This document shows positions 44,501 through 50,156 of a DNA stretch of 64,000 nt, in pieces. The DNA comes from Yponomeuta sedellus (taxonomy: Eukaryota > Arthropoda > Insecta > Lepidoptera > Yponomeutidae), in assembly GCA_934045075.1 (NCBI GenBank), contig OW203749.1, positions 4,926,804-4,990,803 of the forward strand, given 5' to 3'. Position 1 is the first letter of the stretch. Each line of letters opens with the position of its first letter. The notes beneath the pieces are model-generated. The model did no database searches, was not told where the DNA came from, and worked only from the letters and a program-made list of their open reading frames with translations. Made by a program: the position numbers and the translations under genes.

Positions 44501-45039
44501 TTTGGTATGGAGTTAGCCGACACCCTGGATAATCCAGGGCATAGGCTATGTTTTATTGCGGGAAACTATCTTGTTCCCATGGGAAAATCGATAAACCGCG
44601 GAACACAGCTAGTAGTATGCGAAAGTTTGCGAGTGTGTATGTTTGTAACTTCGTCACACGTGCACATAATACAGGGACAGATATGAGACCCAAATCTCGC
44701 ACAAATCTTAAAAGCTCCTATTAGGTGTAATTAAACTCACCTGCTGCCATTCGGGCACGGTTCGGACACAACCCATAGCATTAAGTTCCTTTGAGATCCT
44801 CTGCCACATTTCAGCAACTTGTGGCACATTGAAATTGGCTAGAATTATAAAATGCATGTGAGCGAAATATGTAAAATTTATTTGTATCATTACCTTCCTA
44901 TTATAGTTTGTGTTGTTTATACTCAATGAGTAATGAACTTACCTCGCGCCAAATCTTTGTTGGCATATAGGTGCTCGACAAGGATCTCCTGCTGCTTTCT
45001 GCGTAATTTCTTTTCCAAAATTACAGGGTTACTGAACAT
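20141..45039 (-). CDS. Copy B: SANT-ZAD-C2H2-HARBI1 fusion gene, complete 13-exon model
   Basis: Exons on the minus strand: 44943-45039, 44741-44838, 43879-44193, 41224-42879, 40557-40859, 37865-37936, 35684-35890, 34645-34837, 30966-31165, 24189-24385, 22151-22283, 21388-21529, 20141-20532. All have GT/AG borders and compatible phases; total 4005 nt, 1334 aa. Residues about 1-85 are Myb/SANT-like; ZAD cysteines are C139, C142, C182, C185; a polar linker runs to about 722; C2H2 fingers lie within 723-980; a HARBI1/DDE_Tnp_4 domain fills 981-1334. SANT, ZAD and C2H2 suggest a nuclear DNA-binding protein. The expected first catalytic Asp is Phe1128 and the last Glu is Asp1243, so catalysis is doubtful. 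The 24.9-kb span is mostly TEs in introns. The ZNF-to-HARBI1 junction is inferred from splice phase, not transcripts; two separate genes remain possible. Confidence 0.75.
20636..20690. repeat. (CA)n microsatellite
   Basis: Interrupted CA dinucleotide run in gene B intron 12. Confidence 0.9.
21218..21345 (+). repeat. 5S-derived SINE, 3' part
   Basis: Starts within the body (ATAACTTCTGACAGTAAGAC) and runs to the truncated 3' end. No 5S promoter half. Confidence 0.6.
21388..21529 (-). CDS. Gene B exon 12: HARBI1 core beta-strands
   Basis: 142 nt, ICDSSLRILYIDSSFGGAAQ then DSFIWDQSSIKGILQKL, matching the VCD...D...GS..DS segment of DDE_Tnp_4 proteins. Acceptor TTTCACAG, donor CTGG|GTGAGT. Same length as 56234-56375 in gene C. 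Confidence 0.87.
21787..21990. repeat. Minisatellite, about six units of about 33 bp
   Basis: Units read GTGACCACAGATTATGTGGT followed by AAAGGGTAAAAC or AAGAGAAAAAG, with increasing divergence to the right. Lies in gene B intron 11. Confidence 0.8.
22151..22283 (-). CDS. Gene B exon 11: HARBI1 first catalytic motif, Asp lost
   Basis: 133 nt. Encodes FMENFGFPDVLGCVFGTHVA then ILNPFEEKTKYRNSKDYYSI. The family motif is GC(I/V)DGTH; here Phe replaces the Asp (residue 1128). Acceptor TTTTTTCAG, donor CTG|GTAAGA. Same length and same substitution in gene C (57115-57247). Confidence 0.87.
22913..23175 (-). mobile_element. RTE-type LINE 3' end, second subfamily
   Basis: GTCCACTGCTGGACATAGCC then GTGGGCATGCGGGTTGGGGA and GTCGCCTTTTACGACACCCG. 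The same module occurs at 35945-36905, 38765-39003 and 47610-47735. Confidence 0.6.
23225..23560. repeat. Inverted pair of family-1 tRNA SINEs with 5' extension
   Basis: A minus copy (about 23225-23455, including the extension with GCAGCCCCGAGTACC) faces a plus copy (about 23460-23560) with B box GGGTTCAAGTTCC. Confidence 0.65.
24189..24385 (-). CDS. Gene B exon 10: HARBI1 helix-turn-helix
   Basis: 197 nt. Encodes LLAALTFYANGTCQ, then SHLLGMAQTTVSRSLKWVTN, the HTH that precedes the nuclease core in Harbinger transposases. Acceptor TATGTTTCAG, donor GAAAG|GTAATA, phase 2. Compared by eye with gene C it differs at about 20 of 66 residues, far more than the flanking exons. Confidence 0.87.
24590..24692 (-). 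repeat. Family-1 tRNA SINE fragment
   Basis: B box and A box on the minus strand with tail AATAGGTTTTTAA; truncated upstream of the A box. Confidence 0.65.
24965..28696 (-). CDS. Non-LTR ORF2: endonuclease, reverse transcriptase, RNase H
   Basis: 1243 aa from ATG at 28696 (MVLPAEFKLNIIQWNCQS); the open frame begins earlier only at a TTG. An APE-type endonuclease covers about residues 1-230 (IIQWNCQS, GDFNAHH, FGSDHLII). Reverse transcriptase spans about 430-720 with YRPISLMN, GDISNAYNNV (motif A Asp), SRQGLAQGDPMSPILFN and QYADDFALYC. RNase H is at about 940-1075 with IQIYTDGSK, VELIAINEA, IFTDSKSS and NEVADSLA, so all catalytic acidic residues are present. A C-terminal CKRCEKEEDLLHLVLEC zinc-knuckle-like motif is near residue 1165. 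The length is normal for autonomous I-superclade elements. It would nick target DNA and prime reverse transcription from its own RNA. Confidence 0.93.
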   Translation of the reverse strand: MVLPAEFKLNIIQWNCQSLIPKLSELDLYLHNEKVHICILAETWLQFEHQINLTGYSIFRNDRADGYAGLAILVHQSINCNLKTLRRSYNNIDVLCLEVLNSNKLQHIIGVYSPTNVTVSVGDYQELFSHFSEKTLIVGDFNAHHTAWSYTTDTRGRLLSDTSIEHNYVFLNNGDFTRCAKLNDSIVCTSPDISFCSADLSLDFDWNVTNESFGSDHLIISIKTLDSNQNVPELKRNIKKANWLEYTRHIESACEGLDYRDNVQSNYDKLIEIIEESANKNIPFVKTGFNPNKFKPKPWWNPDLSKAVAERRLSLKKFRKLRSVENYLIYREKVIIARKLIKLAKRNSWQQFCDSIDCNTPSREVWRKLRWLKGYRSPKHYLPETTAVSFVTELTPDSVSFQPLDSNIDVSNPCFFTLSELMLTLKRVDTSAGLDNITYSMIGHLSDNAKQFLLHIFNTIYKKGEIPEQWRRIKLIAIPKRNTDKYRPISLMNCLCKTFNLILTRRLEHHFESNKLFNSSTLGFRRGLSCLDNLSRFIIDTETAFIHKEYVLCAYGDISNAYNNVAIEPLISSLVEFDVDPLICRYIREFLRERVLIYRLRDGTEITRISRQGLAQGDPMSPILFNIVTIKLCNTLVQSVKVSQYADDFALYCINKSINSCASIIQSSLNIFITMLQEIGLEISLSKTKLCILTRKYKVPSISIRINNTEIELTNCTKFLGVWVDSRLNWTRHILETTQKCIPYVNILSCLSSSKWGVHPTHLRRLYLSLVRSRLDYGCIIYGNASSRLLQRLNVIQNQCLRLCGSFIRDTPIFAMESELCISPLSLRRIYLSDKYFLKLSSRTSDHLNKQLEALDNTLNSGARYWRKNQIPLLLESFRNISNLPMSKFEILPQFLLSFDIKTMPWDEIIMHRVNTINESKAQLPIFDLKQRTEDMIDKQFSDFIQIYTDGSKTRDGSSCAFYDEAADFGAKFLIENSCIPIMGVELIAINEAVHYIESTPYHKIVIFTDSKSSLQHLLKCAKGGSVGRNEAYLIIKCIHRLIRNGVEVRLQWIPSHVGVKGNEVADSLASKALQDGIPLDTTPHYTDHIPLIKNDNYNKFKCYFNECSQNKGIWYKTIVDEPPRVPWFASRNLNRKYLVICFRTRTYHIPLNKFNFIMKKREDPNCKRCEKEEDLLHLVLECKINEQSRLDFLNETRCSAGDFLFFFHQILSSGFTTEYSDRFVSFIIESLNLRSEYYKTTH
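28791..29942 (-). CDS. Non-LTR ORF1: nucleic-acid-binding protein
   Basis: 383 aa from ATG at 29942 (MTSQTLDNNPSYATVTQ); TAA at 28791-28793, 94 bp before the ORF2 ATG. One CCHC knuckle, CFICKKDGHVASKC, lies at about residues 185-200, preceded by a region with RNA-recognition-like spacing (IIISNVCPIIPHTEIEKKL) and followed by an acidic Ser-rich tail. Such ORF1 proteins coat element RNA. An A-rich spacer separates the two ORFs. No frameshift is seen. Confidence 0.88.
   Translation of the reverse strand: MTSQTLDNNPSYATVTQNTMFPKKDQAIVIDALENVQIKDYAQALGRIIDPSQIRFLSRISNNRICIYVSSKVIADEIIDNKKYVTIQNQKLPIRPLISRNRRIIISNVCPIIPHTEIEKKLLEINITPQSPVSFLRAGFNETGYNHILSFRRQIYVTPEDFDRLPEKISIDFEETSYWIYFSSDTMTCFICKKDGHVASKCPDNINDTNSVNQKTLNTMETPIFKRPHPPTESSTTTDFMESETTKENSIPSNENSDEDFDDKSSQSSSDEVYQSKSGKKLKRTPHSDLESIEWDHLENFTTISGKTYPLTGKQVKEYLTHTYGVKDIAEITYSYTEEIGALIEMFNDLIPIISYRSVKNRLSRIVGKLKLLSRKKNPRINK
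30166..30495. repeat. Family-1 tRNA SINE (plus) followed by inverted fragments
   Basis: Plus copy 30166-30325 is among the best preserved: TAGCTCAGTTGGATAGAGCG, GGTTCGAATCCCGGC, tail to GGGTTAGTGCATTAAAAATA. Minus fragments follow at 30330-30378 and 30380-30495. Confidence 0.75.
30540..30895 (-). repeat. 5S-derived SINE, full length
   Basis: On the minus strand it runs from GCGCTCGTGGCCTAGTCGAA through the 5S-like boxes (about 30795-30850) to the 3' end at 30545. One of the most complete copies. Confidence 0.8.
30966..31165 (-). CDS. Gene B exon 9: first HARBI1 exon, no start codon
   Basis: 200 nt. Acceptor CGTCCGGCAG; begins with two bases completing the codon left by exon 8. Encodes ILRRHLRDTTDPLRLPEEEF then VRHFRLTHKAYQQLLSELEP, the N-terminal helical region of HARBI1-like proteins. 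No ATG precedes the conserved region, so it needs an upstream exon. Donor AAG|GTAAAC. Same length as 60195-60394 in gene C. Confidence 0.87.
31196..31312 (-). mobile_element. RTE 3'-end fragment
   Basis: GTCCACTGCTGGACATAGCC through GCCGCATCCAGCATCTGCC; stops abruptly at an unrelated repeat. Confidence 0.65.
31352..31896. mobile_element. MITE with TA target duplication (Tc1/mariner-like)
   Basis: Termini AAGGAAGGCCAATGAGACG and AAGTCAAGCCAATGAGACG (inverse), continuing inverted for about 33 bp (AGATAAAGAATGT). TA dinucleotides flank it at 31350-31351 and 31897-31898. The empty site is preserved in the related repeat at 10978-11000 (TATATACTAGCCCACTGCC). Confidence 0.8.
32050..32250 (-). mobile_element. 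RTE 3'-end fragment
   Basis: Same family as 5725-5918 and 11140-11370; follows the composite repeat as it does at 11140. Confidence 0.7.
32260..34190. other. Gene B intron 8: mixed repeats, no gene
   Basis: 32260-32390 resembles 22340-22450. 32590-32820 recurs at 34020-34200 and, in part, at 6370-6420 and 34570-34620. 32930-33070 holds a tandem pair with GCCATATTGCCCAAAAGCG. 33310-33960 contains CCGACGTTTCGGCAGCGTTA, a motif typical of Penelope-like element ends. No conserved protein. Confidence 0.5.
34198..34547. mobile_element. MITE family 2, both ends present
   Basis: Termini AGCTTTTAGAATATATCTCG and its inverse CGAGGTATATTCTAAAAGCT; internal repeats TTTCTATTACACGAATATA. Confidence 0.65.
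34645..34837 (-). CDS. Gene B exon 8: last zinc finger, spliced onto the HARBI1 part
   Basis: 193 nt. Acceptor TCCCCCGCAG; encodes CFLCRRKFAAEKRKRR, then a full finger VCPVCGKVFLLRSNAVSHL plus ASAHG (C-x2-C-x12-H-x4-H). The donor GACG|GTAAGC leaves one base, matching the two-base phase of exon 9. The ORF stops soon after the donor, so a further exon is required. Equivalent to 62194-62395 in gene C. Confidence 0.85.
34903..35165 (+). repeat. tRNA-derived SINE (family 5)
   Basis: A box GGTGGTAGCTCAGTGGGTAA near 34908; the body includes CGAAGGAAAACATCGTGAGG and AGCTGTCAGGATGGTATAGG, which recurs inverted at 36340-36430 and partly at 24430. Confidence 0.55.
35200..35520. repeat. Inverted pair of family-1 tRNA SINEs
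   Basis: A minus 5' region (to 35325) and a complete plus copy (about 35326-35520) share CTTTACAATATTCTCTGT in opposite orientations. Confidence 0.7.
35536..35645 (+). mobile_element. Helitron-like 3' terminus (tentative)
   Basis: GGTATAGAGTTAGCTGACAC through AAACCGCGGGGCACAGCTAG, ending in a small hairpin plus CTAG. A second copy is at 44490-44613. The class is inferred from the terminal CTAG/hairpin pattern only. Confidence 0.4.
35684..35890 (-). CDS. Gene B exon 7: C2H2 finger
   Basis: 207 nt, phase 0/0. Acceptor TTTGGCGCAG, donor ACA|GTACGT. A basic linker GTRRPRTKAAQESD is followed by the finger YVCEHCGRGYYNRQCIYQHL plus ASH. The gene C equivalent (63187-63420) has an almost identical finger. 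Confidence 0.85.
35945..36905. mobile_element. Cluster of RTE second-subfamily 3' ends
   Basis: Plus copies at 35945-36190 and 36455-36705 and a minus copy at 36780-36905. Shared modules are GTCGTAAAAGGCGACTA, GCGATCCCCAACCCGCATG and GGGCTATGTCCAGCAGTGGA. An inverted SINE-5 fragment lies at 36340-36430. At 36735-36800 there is a palindrome AGAAGAAGATACATAGTCAT and its inverse, joining two ends head to head. Confidence 0.65.
37080..37480. repeat. GC-rich GGCCGAAGGC-type sequence and 5S SINE fragment
   Basis: 37080-37335 is rich in AGGCCGAAGGC and CGGCGAAGCGAG motifs, without coding signal. 37367-37480 is the 3' part of a 5S-derived SINE on the minus strand. Confidence 0.5.
37865..37936 (-). 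CDS. Gene B exon 6: short exon finishing a C2H2 finger
   Basis: 72 nt, phase 0/0. Encodes LCGAMLHNEGSLRWHLKNMH and NTQL. Joined to exon 5, which ends IVCE, it gives a perfect finger C-E-L-C-x12-H-x4-H, strong evidence that the splice is real. Acceptor TTATTCCAG, donor CTG|GTACGT. Confidence 0.85.
38575..39003. repeat. Family-1 SINE (minus) and RTE second-subfamily 3' end (plus)
   Basis: The SINE at 38575-38750 has GCGCTCTTCCAACTGA and CTCTGTATTACGTACAGG. The RTE module at 38765-39003 ends CAGTGGACTAGTATAGCCTG. 38110-38570 to the left has no recognised gene. Confidence 0.6.
39335..39550 (-). repeat. Family-1 tRNA SINE with 5' extension
   Basis: Minus copy with tail, B box, A box and extension up to GCAGCCCCGAGTA. 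A further piece of the extension is at 39985-40040. 39560-40540 otherwise shows only repeats and inverted CAGTCTGG-type motifs (40330-40480). Confidence 0.6.
40557..40859 (-). CDS. Gene B exon 5: zinc-finger exon whose 5' end lies in a MITE
   Basis: 303 nt if it starts at the acceptor CGCCCAG supplied by the MITE end (AG at 40860-40861), phase 0 like exon 4. Encodes NFDPNTHEGGWKCKKTSASF, a finger that has lost its second Cys, and GDWKCGRCSTTSATFKCFQT, an intact finger. Donor GAA|GTGAGT. The 5' border is the least certain splice site of the gene, because the ancestral exon seems to have extended further and was cut by the MITE. Confidence 0.65.
40858..41124. mobile_element. MITE family 3 inserted in a gene B coding exon
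   Basis: 267 bp with about 37-bp inverted termini beginning GGCTGGGCGCATGCTGAGAC. Flanks read TTT and TTA, compatible with a 3-bp TTA duplication of Harbinger type with one change. A second copy at 60419-61054 lies 25 bp from gene C's first HARBI1 exon. Confidence 0.75.
41125..41217 (-). pseudogene. Severed remnant of gene B exon 5
   Basis: In the frame one base off exon 4 it reads VESLPQTKYDLIKKQDMLHF then LDDS, clearly homologous to NTQTKYEILKEHDMLRFLHE in exon 5. A five-A run (T-run 41209-41213 on plus) is one base too long for the exon 4 frame. This looks like the original coding link between exons 4 and 5, now broken by a frameshift and the MITE. Confidence 0.6.
41224..42879 (-). CDS. 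Gene B exon 4: second half of ZAD and long linker
   Basis: 1656 nt, phase 0/0. Acceptor CTCTTTCAG. Begins INMKDELPQFVCSGCTFLLA, completing ZAD (C182, C185), then LRQQSNAAAIWL as in gene A. The remaining 500 or so residues are acidic and Ser/Thr/Asn-rich with no recognised domain. The donor GAG|GTAAGC at 41223 may be a formerly cryptic site. Confidence 0.85.
43170..43570 (+). mobile_element. Penelope-like element fragment
   Basis: Plus frames read NSAIAEHLFESGSNHWIEL, YNSRIVREAVEIKKHKNFN and GFKLSQTWDPVIKMC, the C-terminal endonuclease region of Penelope-like elements (GIY-YIG side). GTCGTCGAAACGTCGAGG near 43545 resembles the terminal motif of these elements. Stops and frameshifts are present. 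Lies in gene B intron 3. Confidence 0.65.
43879..44193 (-). CDS. Gene B exon 3: end of SANT-like domain and first half of ZAD
   Basis: 315 nt, phase 0/0. Acceptor TTCAATCAG, donor GAG|GTAAGG. Opens VWITWCRKTRIKV, completing the SANT-like third helix; ends LMCRLCLSNQKLTPLFGF then LKLATGLE, with ZAD C139 and C142. Confidence 0.87.
44490..44613 (+). mobile_element. Helitron-like 3' terminus (tentative), second copy
   Basis: GGTATGGAGTTAGCCGACAC ... AAACCGCGGAACACAGCTAG; same as 35536-35645. Preceded by GTTTGTAAGTGTGTATGTTT, repeated again at 44625. Confidence 0.4.
44741..44838 (-). CDS. Gene B exon 2: SANT-like domain, middle part
   Basis: 98 nt. Acceptor AATTCTAG, donor CAG|GTGAGT. Encodes NFNVPQVAEMWQRISKELNA then MGCVRTVPEWQQ; spacing and length equal gene A exon 2. 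Confidence 0.87.
44943..45039 (-). CDS. Gene B exon 1: start codon
   Basis: ATG at 45039, donor G|GTAAGT. Encodes MFSNPVILEKKLRRKQQEIL then VEHLYANKDLAR. The first ATG in frame and the homology with gene A support this start. Confidence 0.87.
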
Positions 45040-45169
45040 ATTCTTGTCGCAATTACTGCCTGCTTCTCAATTCAATTTAATTGCATGTGTGTGATTGCAA
45101 CTACAAATTTTGTACTGCTCTCGCGAAAAAAACAAACCAAAACAAACGAATCAATCACGGACGGACGGA

Positions 45170-45385
45170 TCCGGGACGGGATCACATCAATTGTTCTGTG
45201 CACAGAGTATATAAACACTATGTGATCCGTAGAGTTTACTCCGTAGATAGAGTAGAACTATTGCTCCCTCTACGGTTTACTCCACAGAACATTATGTTCT
45301 GTGGTTTACTCCCTCTACGATGTGATTATATGCTCTGTGGATGCTCTGTCACACAGCACAGAACAATTAAACCAATCACACAGTG
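45170..45385. repeat. Inverted-repeat element just upstream of gene B
   Basis: ATTGTTCTGTGCACAGAGTA (about 45189) and its inverse CACAGCACAGAACAATTAAA (about 45353), with an inner palindrome CCACAGAACATTATGTTCTGTGG near 45280. Lies 130-350 bp upstream of the gene B start codon, so it may form part of its promoter region. Confidence 0.6.
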
Positions 45386-45759
45386 TTAATTTGGGTTGCC
45401 GTATCTAAAACTTCAAATAGCCGTATTTATTAAACAAAATCGGAAATCTGCCGTTCATTGAATGAAACACAAAAATAATAAGTACATTTTCAACTTTCTA
45501 TATTTTCTTCATCATATACTCGTATGCTTTGTATTCTGCTTGTGCAATGAATATTGCTTTGCTTTTCATTTTGAAAAGCAAAGAAAATATTCCGCCAAAG
45601 AATTGGCGGCAAGTTTGACATTCGGTCGGATGAGCATTTTGATTTTTGCCATTTGCTTTACAGACCCTGTTTTGTCAGTGGGGTAGTCATAGAGTATCTT
45701 TTATATACTCTGTGGGGTTGGTGGGTAAAGTTGGGGGATAAAAAATGGTTAAAACTGTT

Positions 45760-46060
45760 TTAATACGGATTTCACTCGTTTATTATACTTTTTACAATTT
45801 TCCGACGTTTCGGCACTTTTACAGGTGCAGTGGTCTCGGATGACATCTTGTGTTCATGATATTCCAACTCCACCGGTCCTTATTGGGGTGAGAGCTAAGT
45901 ACAGGGTTGGATCCAATGTGGAGACCCTAGTACCTACCTAGCATGTAAGTTCAAGACAATGATAATCCAATTCCATCAATTGATGAGGGGAGAGCTATGT
46001 GAAGTTAAGAAGGAAGCCCCCATACAAGACTACCTATTATTCAAGGTATCTTAAGATGGT
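45760..46060 (-). mobile_element. Penelope-like terminal fragment (tentative)
   Basis: The minus strand contains GTGCCGAAACGTCGGAAAAT, as at 33340-33380. No coding part remains. Confidence 0.4.
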
Positions 46061-46554
46061 AATCTAAACCCACCTGTCAGGAATGTGTTGAAGACACTAA
46101 ACAATATTAACTTCTATAGAGTATTAATGTGGCAACAGATTGAATTATCCTGGAGATATAATATCATAGTACAGCTTCATACCTTAATTCCTGAATGCGA
46201 CATGTTATTAACCCTTCCTGACTCAGTCAACTCCTGAATGCGACGTCCGTTATTAGCCTTCCTTCCCTTATGTTCATGTTAGCCTTGGTCATCGCCTCCA
46301 GTCAATCTCTTCTTCTTCTTATGGTGCCTCTTGGTCTAGCTAAGGTAGGCAGTCAGCTCTGCATATATATTTTTTTCTCTTTCGTAAGCCGGAATAGCTC
46401 GGCAGCACTGGCGATTCCAGTCTACACCCGTAAGTTACTCAACCAGAATTTCTCCGGCCTACGCGTCGCTTGCCCGCCATTTTTCCCATCGTTATTAATT
46501 GTAGGAGACAGTATCTTGGGTGTCTTAATACAACCGTAATACAAACCAACTGAC

Positions 46555-46695
46555 TTACAACCGTTGGAGTAAAAGTGTTCTTGAGTGGAGACCGCGACTC
46601 TGCAAACGTAGTGTAGGACGCTATCCGACCAGGTGGGATGACTCTTGGAGCTCATTAGGGGAGGGCTATGTCCAGCAGTGGACTACATAATACAG
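46555..46695 (+). mobile_element. RTE 3'-end fragment
   Basis: GAGTGGAGACCGCGACTCTG ... GGGCTATGTCCAGCAGTGGA, plus strand. Confidence 0.7.
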
Positions 46696-47099
46696 CCCAT
46701 AGAAGAAGAAGACGAAGTATGGTACTCCAAAGCTCGCGCTTCTAAAATCCCTTCTAAAACACCTGAAAACACTGTCGAAAATTGTCTGTGGAGAAGCTGT
46801 TACAAGGAAAAAACGCAGATTAAATAAAATGCCTCGAAAGCGTGCGTTAGAGGAATTGTTGAAGGCTGATGATCACCGGCCAGGTGGATGGTAAATAAGA
46901 CAGGGGAAGGGCATCGCCAAGATGGTCGGACTTCATAAAAGTGACACACGGTGCCTGCATGTACCAGGCATGTTCCACATTGCGGAAAACCGTTCGCTAT
47001 GGCAAAGAGCGACCCATGATCGCGATCCTCAGTCGTGAGAGAACAACGAACAAGAAGAGGAATACTTAGTGCTTTTACAAATAATCTTTTTTTATAGTT

Positions 47100-47600
47100 T
47101 AAATACCGGAACCGGCGTGCGTGCATGCAACGACTTATGAACGTTGATGAAGCGGAGGTGATCCGTCAGGATCGTGTCAAGTGGCAGTCCCTGGTCTCTG
47201 CCTACCCCTCTGGGATACCAGCGTGAGGTTATGTATGTAGGTATGTAGTTTATTTTTGATTTCGTAAGTTCCTCAAAATCCACGTTATCTATTTTAGTTC
47301 CACGAATAGAATTGATCTAGTGGAAATAATCTTCCGCTGGGTGATATTTTCCGAAAAAATCTATTCAGTGGGATTAGTGGTAGTGGTACAGCTAGTAAGG
47401 GACGTCCCAGGCGGACATACATCGACCAAGTAGGGGATGTATTAGCAAAGGTGAAGATAAAAGGAACTGGCGTGCGTGCATGCAACGACTTATGAACGTT
47501 GATGAAGCGAAGGTGATCTGTCAGGATCGTGGAAAGTGGAAGTCCCTGGTCTCTGCCTAACCCTCTGGGACACAGGCGTGAGGTTATATATGTATTCAGT
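47100..47600 (+). mobile_element. Two LINE tail-family T fragments
   Basis: 47105-47240 and 47390-47600. The second retains coding sequence for GRPRRTYIDQ(V)GDVLAKV(K) and GTGVRACNDL, as in the remnant at 58795-59760, followed by the ATGAACGTTGATGAAGCGA tail. Confidence 0.65.
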
Positions 47601-47739
47601 GGTATTAGAAAAATGCGATCCCCAAACGATGCCCAGCGTGGGGATTATGGGCATTACCTGCTATGTTAGCACAACGTGGCGTACTTTAGGGGAGGGCTAT
47701 GTCCAGCAGTGGACTAATATAGCCTGATAGCGTTTTAGG

Positions 47740-48220
47740 AATTAATTTTCAGAAAGCTGGATATCATTTTAATACCTTCATTTGGTCCTAAATGCGTGTA
47801 ATCTGAGTTTGCGCGATCCCAGGAGGTAAGCTCAACTTTTGGGGGCCAAAAAACCGCGTAAATTTCGCATATATTTTTCTGCTTGTAGCTCGGAAACGGT
47901 ACGTTGGTCTGAAAATATCGTTGCTGCAATATTAAAGGGGGTTAAATTTTGCGTCGAATGGTCATCTAAAACTTCAAATTAGGTTTACTGGTATAGCCAA
48001 AATCAAAAGTTGTGAACCGGAAAAATTTCTTATTTTCGTAAATTTACATTAACGTTTCCGAGCTACAAGCACAAAACTGAAAAAACTGAAAACGTTGCGG
48101 TTTTCTGGCCCCCAAAAGTTGAGCTCACCTCTTGGGACCGCGCAAACTCAGATTACACGCATTTAGGAGCAAATTAAGGTATTAAAATGATATTATTATC
48201 CAGCTTTCTGGAAATTAATA
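47740..48220. mobile_element. Element with inverted repeats of about 120 bp
   Basis: The left arm (AATTAATTTTCAGAAAGCTG ... TCAACTTTTGGGGGCC) and right arm (GGCCCCCAAAAGTTGAGCTC ... CAGCTTTCTGGAAATTAATA) are inverse with few mismatches. No ORF of note inside. Confidence 0.75.
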
Positions 48221-48240
48221 TTATTATATATTACCACTAG

Positions 48241-48880
48241 CTGACCCAGCGAACTTCGTACCGCCTAACAATTGATTCCTTATTTTTTTTTACTTTTTCT
48301 CTCCGTAAGAACCATCTTCGTCCTTCAAGCGATATTCTAAAAAAAGAATAAGCGAAATAGGTTCAGCTGCTCTCGAAATTTGCGCTTACCAACACATTCA
48401 GCGATTCATTTTTATATTATAGATTAGCCAGCCTGAGATACATTCCCCACAACTATTTAAAGATGTTGCAAAAGATATATGGGCACTTCATGTCATATCA
48501 GTTTTACTTATAAAGCATATAAAAAAACGACACCTAACAGTTGGATTACTAGGAATTGATAAACAATATAGGCTAATCATTATTTTACTTACACTAACGC
48601 GTGATACATAAAATCCAAAAAAAAAACGTTAAATAATTCGATATTTCGGATGTTGTTTGGATCACCATAGGGATACAAATATAGATACATTTTTTTGTCA
48701 AACATACATTATGAATATTTGTAATGTATTGTATAGGTACCTATTGGCACATGTGCAATGTTTAGCCAATAAGCCGTACAATTTTTTTTAAAGAAAACTT
48801 AAAATAACAGTGACATTTATACTAACAAAATTGCAAGTCCATAACGTTTTAAATAACGATGCCCTTTGTTATACTCTTTT
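48241..48880. other. Intergenic, no gene
   Basis: 48241-48435 begins GCTGACCCAGCGAACTTCGT, a motif I know as repetitive in lepidopteran DNA, class unknown. 48650-48690 resembles 20060-20095 next to the 3' end of gene B. Confidence 0.4.
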
Positions 48881-48884
48881 TAAT

Positions 48885-49140
48885 GCACTAACCCGTGCTA
48901 AGGACTATTTTAAAAACCTATTTAGATTCTAAAAATTCCACCCATGCCAGGATTCGAACCCACGACCTCTGGCTATCTGTGCCAGCGCTCTTTCCAACTG
49001 AGCTAATGGGCGACTCAGCGGCATCAGTCAAATTACGTACAGGCAGCGACATCTGGCTGAAGTAATTTGCATCACTTGCAAATTACTTCAGCCAGATGTA
49101 AATTTGTTGGAATTTTTAGCCTCTAAATAGGTTTTTAAAA
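48885..49140. repeat. Family-1 tRNA SINE (minus) with inverted extension
   Basis: Minus copy 48885-49075, then a short plus piece 49076-49140 beginning with the palindromic AATTACTTCAGCCAGATGTA. Confidence 0.65.
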
Positions 49141-49164
49141 GATGCCCTTTGTGGCAACATTGAC

Positions 49165-49335
49165 GCACCACAGGTGCAGGCTCTGAGGGATTATTAGGTA
49201 AGTATCCACTGAGTTGCGTGACGTTGATTTTTAATTTTTTTAAGCGATTCTGACTGTCAAATGCATATTTTGACACTAGGAGTCGTCTAAATGCTTCACT
49301 CGACAGAGTGGAATGCTACTTATTATACTCGTAAC
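49165..49335. mobile_element. MITE family 1 fragment
   Basis: GTAAGTATCCACTGAGTTGC ... GAAGCATTTAGACGACTCC-type arm (inverted), ends near 49335. Confidence 0.6.
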
Positions 49336-49344
49336 GAGTCACTT

Positions 49345-49665
49345 GAGTCGATCACTTAACTCAAGCAACAACAAGAGCGGTCAGGTACAGGATGGGTGAG
49401 CGTCCCGTGACTACCGCTAGTGGCATTTTTCCGAGCGCTTCCGTGCTTCGCAAGGCACATTAAGCCTTTGGTGCCGGCTGTCATGTAATGGCAGTCGCTA
49501 AGCTTATGGGCGGCTTGAAAACTTCTGACAGTAAGGCTCGCCACTGTCTTACAATCCTCCACCAACCCGGACTTGGCCCCCGTGGTGGAGTATGGCCTAG
49601 CCTTCCTGCGATGCAGGAAGAGACCCGTGCCCCAGCTGTGTGGACATACAAGGGTTGATATCGTA
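49345..49665 (+). repeat. 5S-derived SINE
   Basis: AAGCAACAACAAGAGCGGTC, GGATGGGTGAGCGTC and 3' end ACAAGGGTTGATATCG; nearly complete body. It lies about 100 bp downstream of the gene C stop codon. Confidence 0.75.
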
Positions 49666-49764
49666 TCGTATCGTAACGAGTCAATGAGACAAGACAGAAA
49701 TGTTAATTGTGTGATGACGCCTGATCGCACGATAGTAACACAGCCTTCTAACGCCAGCGCGCCT

Positions 49765-50156
49765 TCACTGACGCTGCGCCCACAACTCGTCCACCACTTG
49801 CTCAAGAGGCTGCCTATCGAACACAGGCCCCGGCTCCGCCGCGGCCGGTTGAATCTGACGCTCCCAGTCCGCCTGGAAGTCTGCCTCGTTCAGTTCCGGG
49901 ACTGGAACACCATGTGCGTTGGCTATGTTATGTAGAACAGCGCAGGCGTTCACGATCTTTGCGGCCTTCGCACACTGGTAGTGCATGGGGCGGTGCGCCA
50001 GCAAGCAACGCCAGCGAGCCTTCAATGTTCGTATGCAGCGGTCCACGGTGCTTCTCACGGCGCTGTGGCATTTGTTGTAGTGTTCTTCCGGTGTGTTTGG
50101 GGCTGCTTCAGCGATCGGCGGCAGCAGCCACGGCTGGGGAGCGTAACCAGAGTCCC
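49765..50156 (-). CDS. Gene C exon H5: HARBI1 C-terminus and stop
   Basis: 392 nt, acceptor GCCTTCCCAG, TGA at 49765-49767. GDSGYAPQPWLLPPI and KIVNACAVLHNIANAHG; about 12 of 130 residues differ from gene B by eye. Confidence 0.88.
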
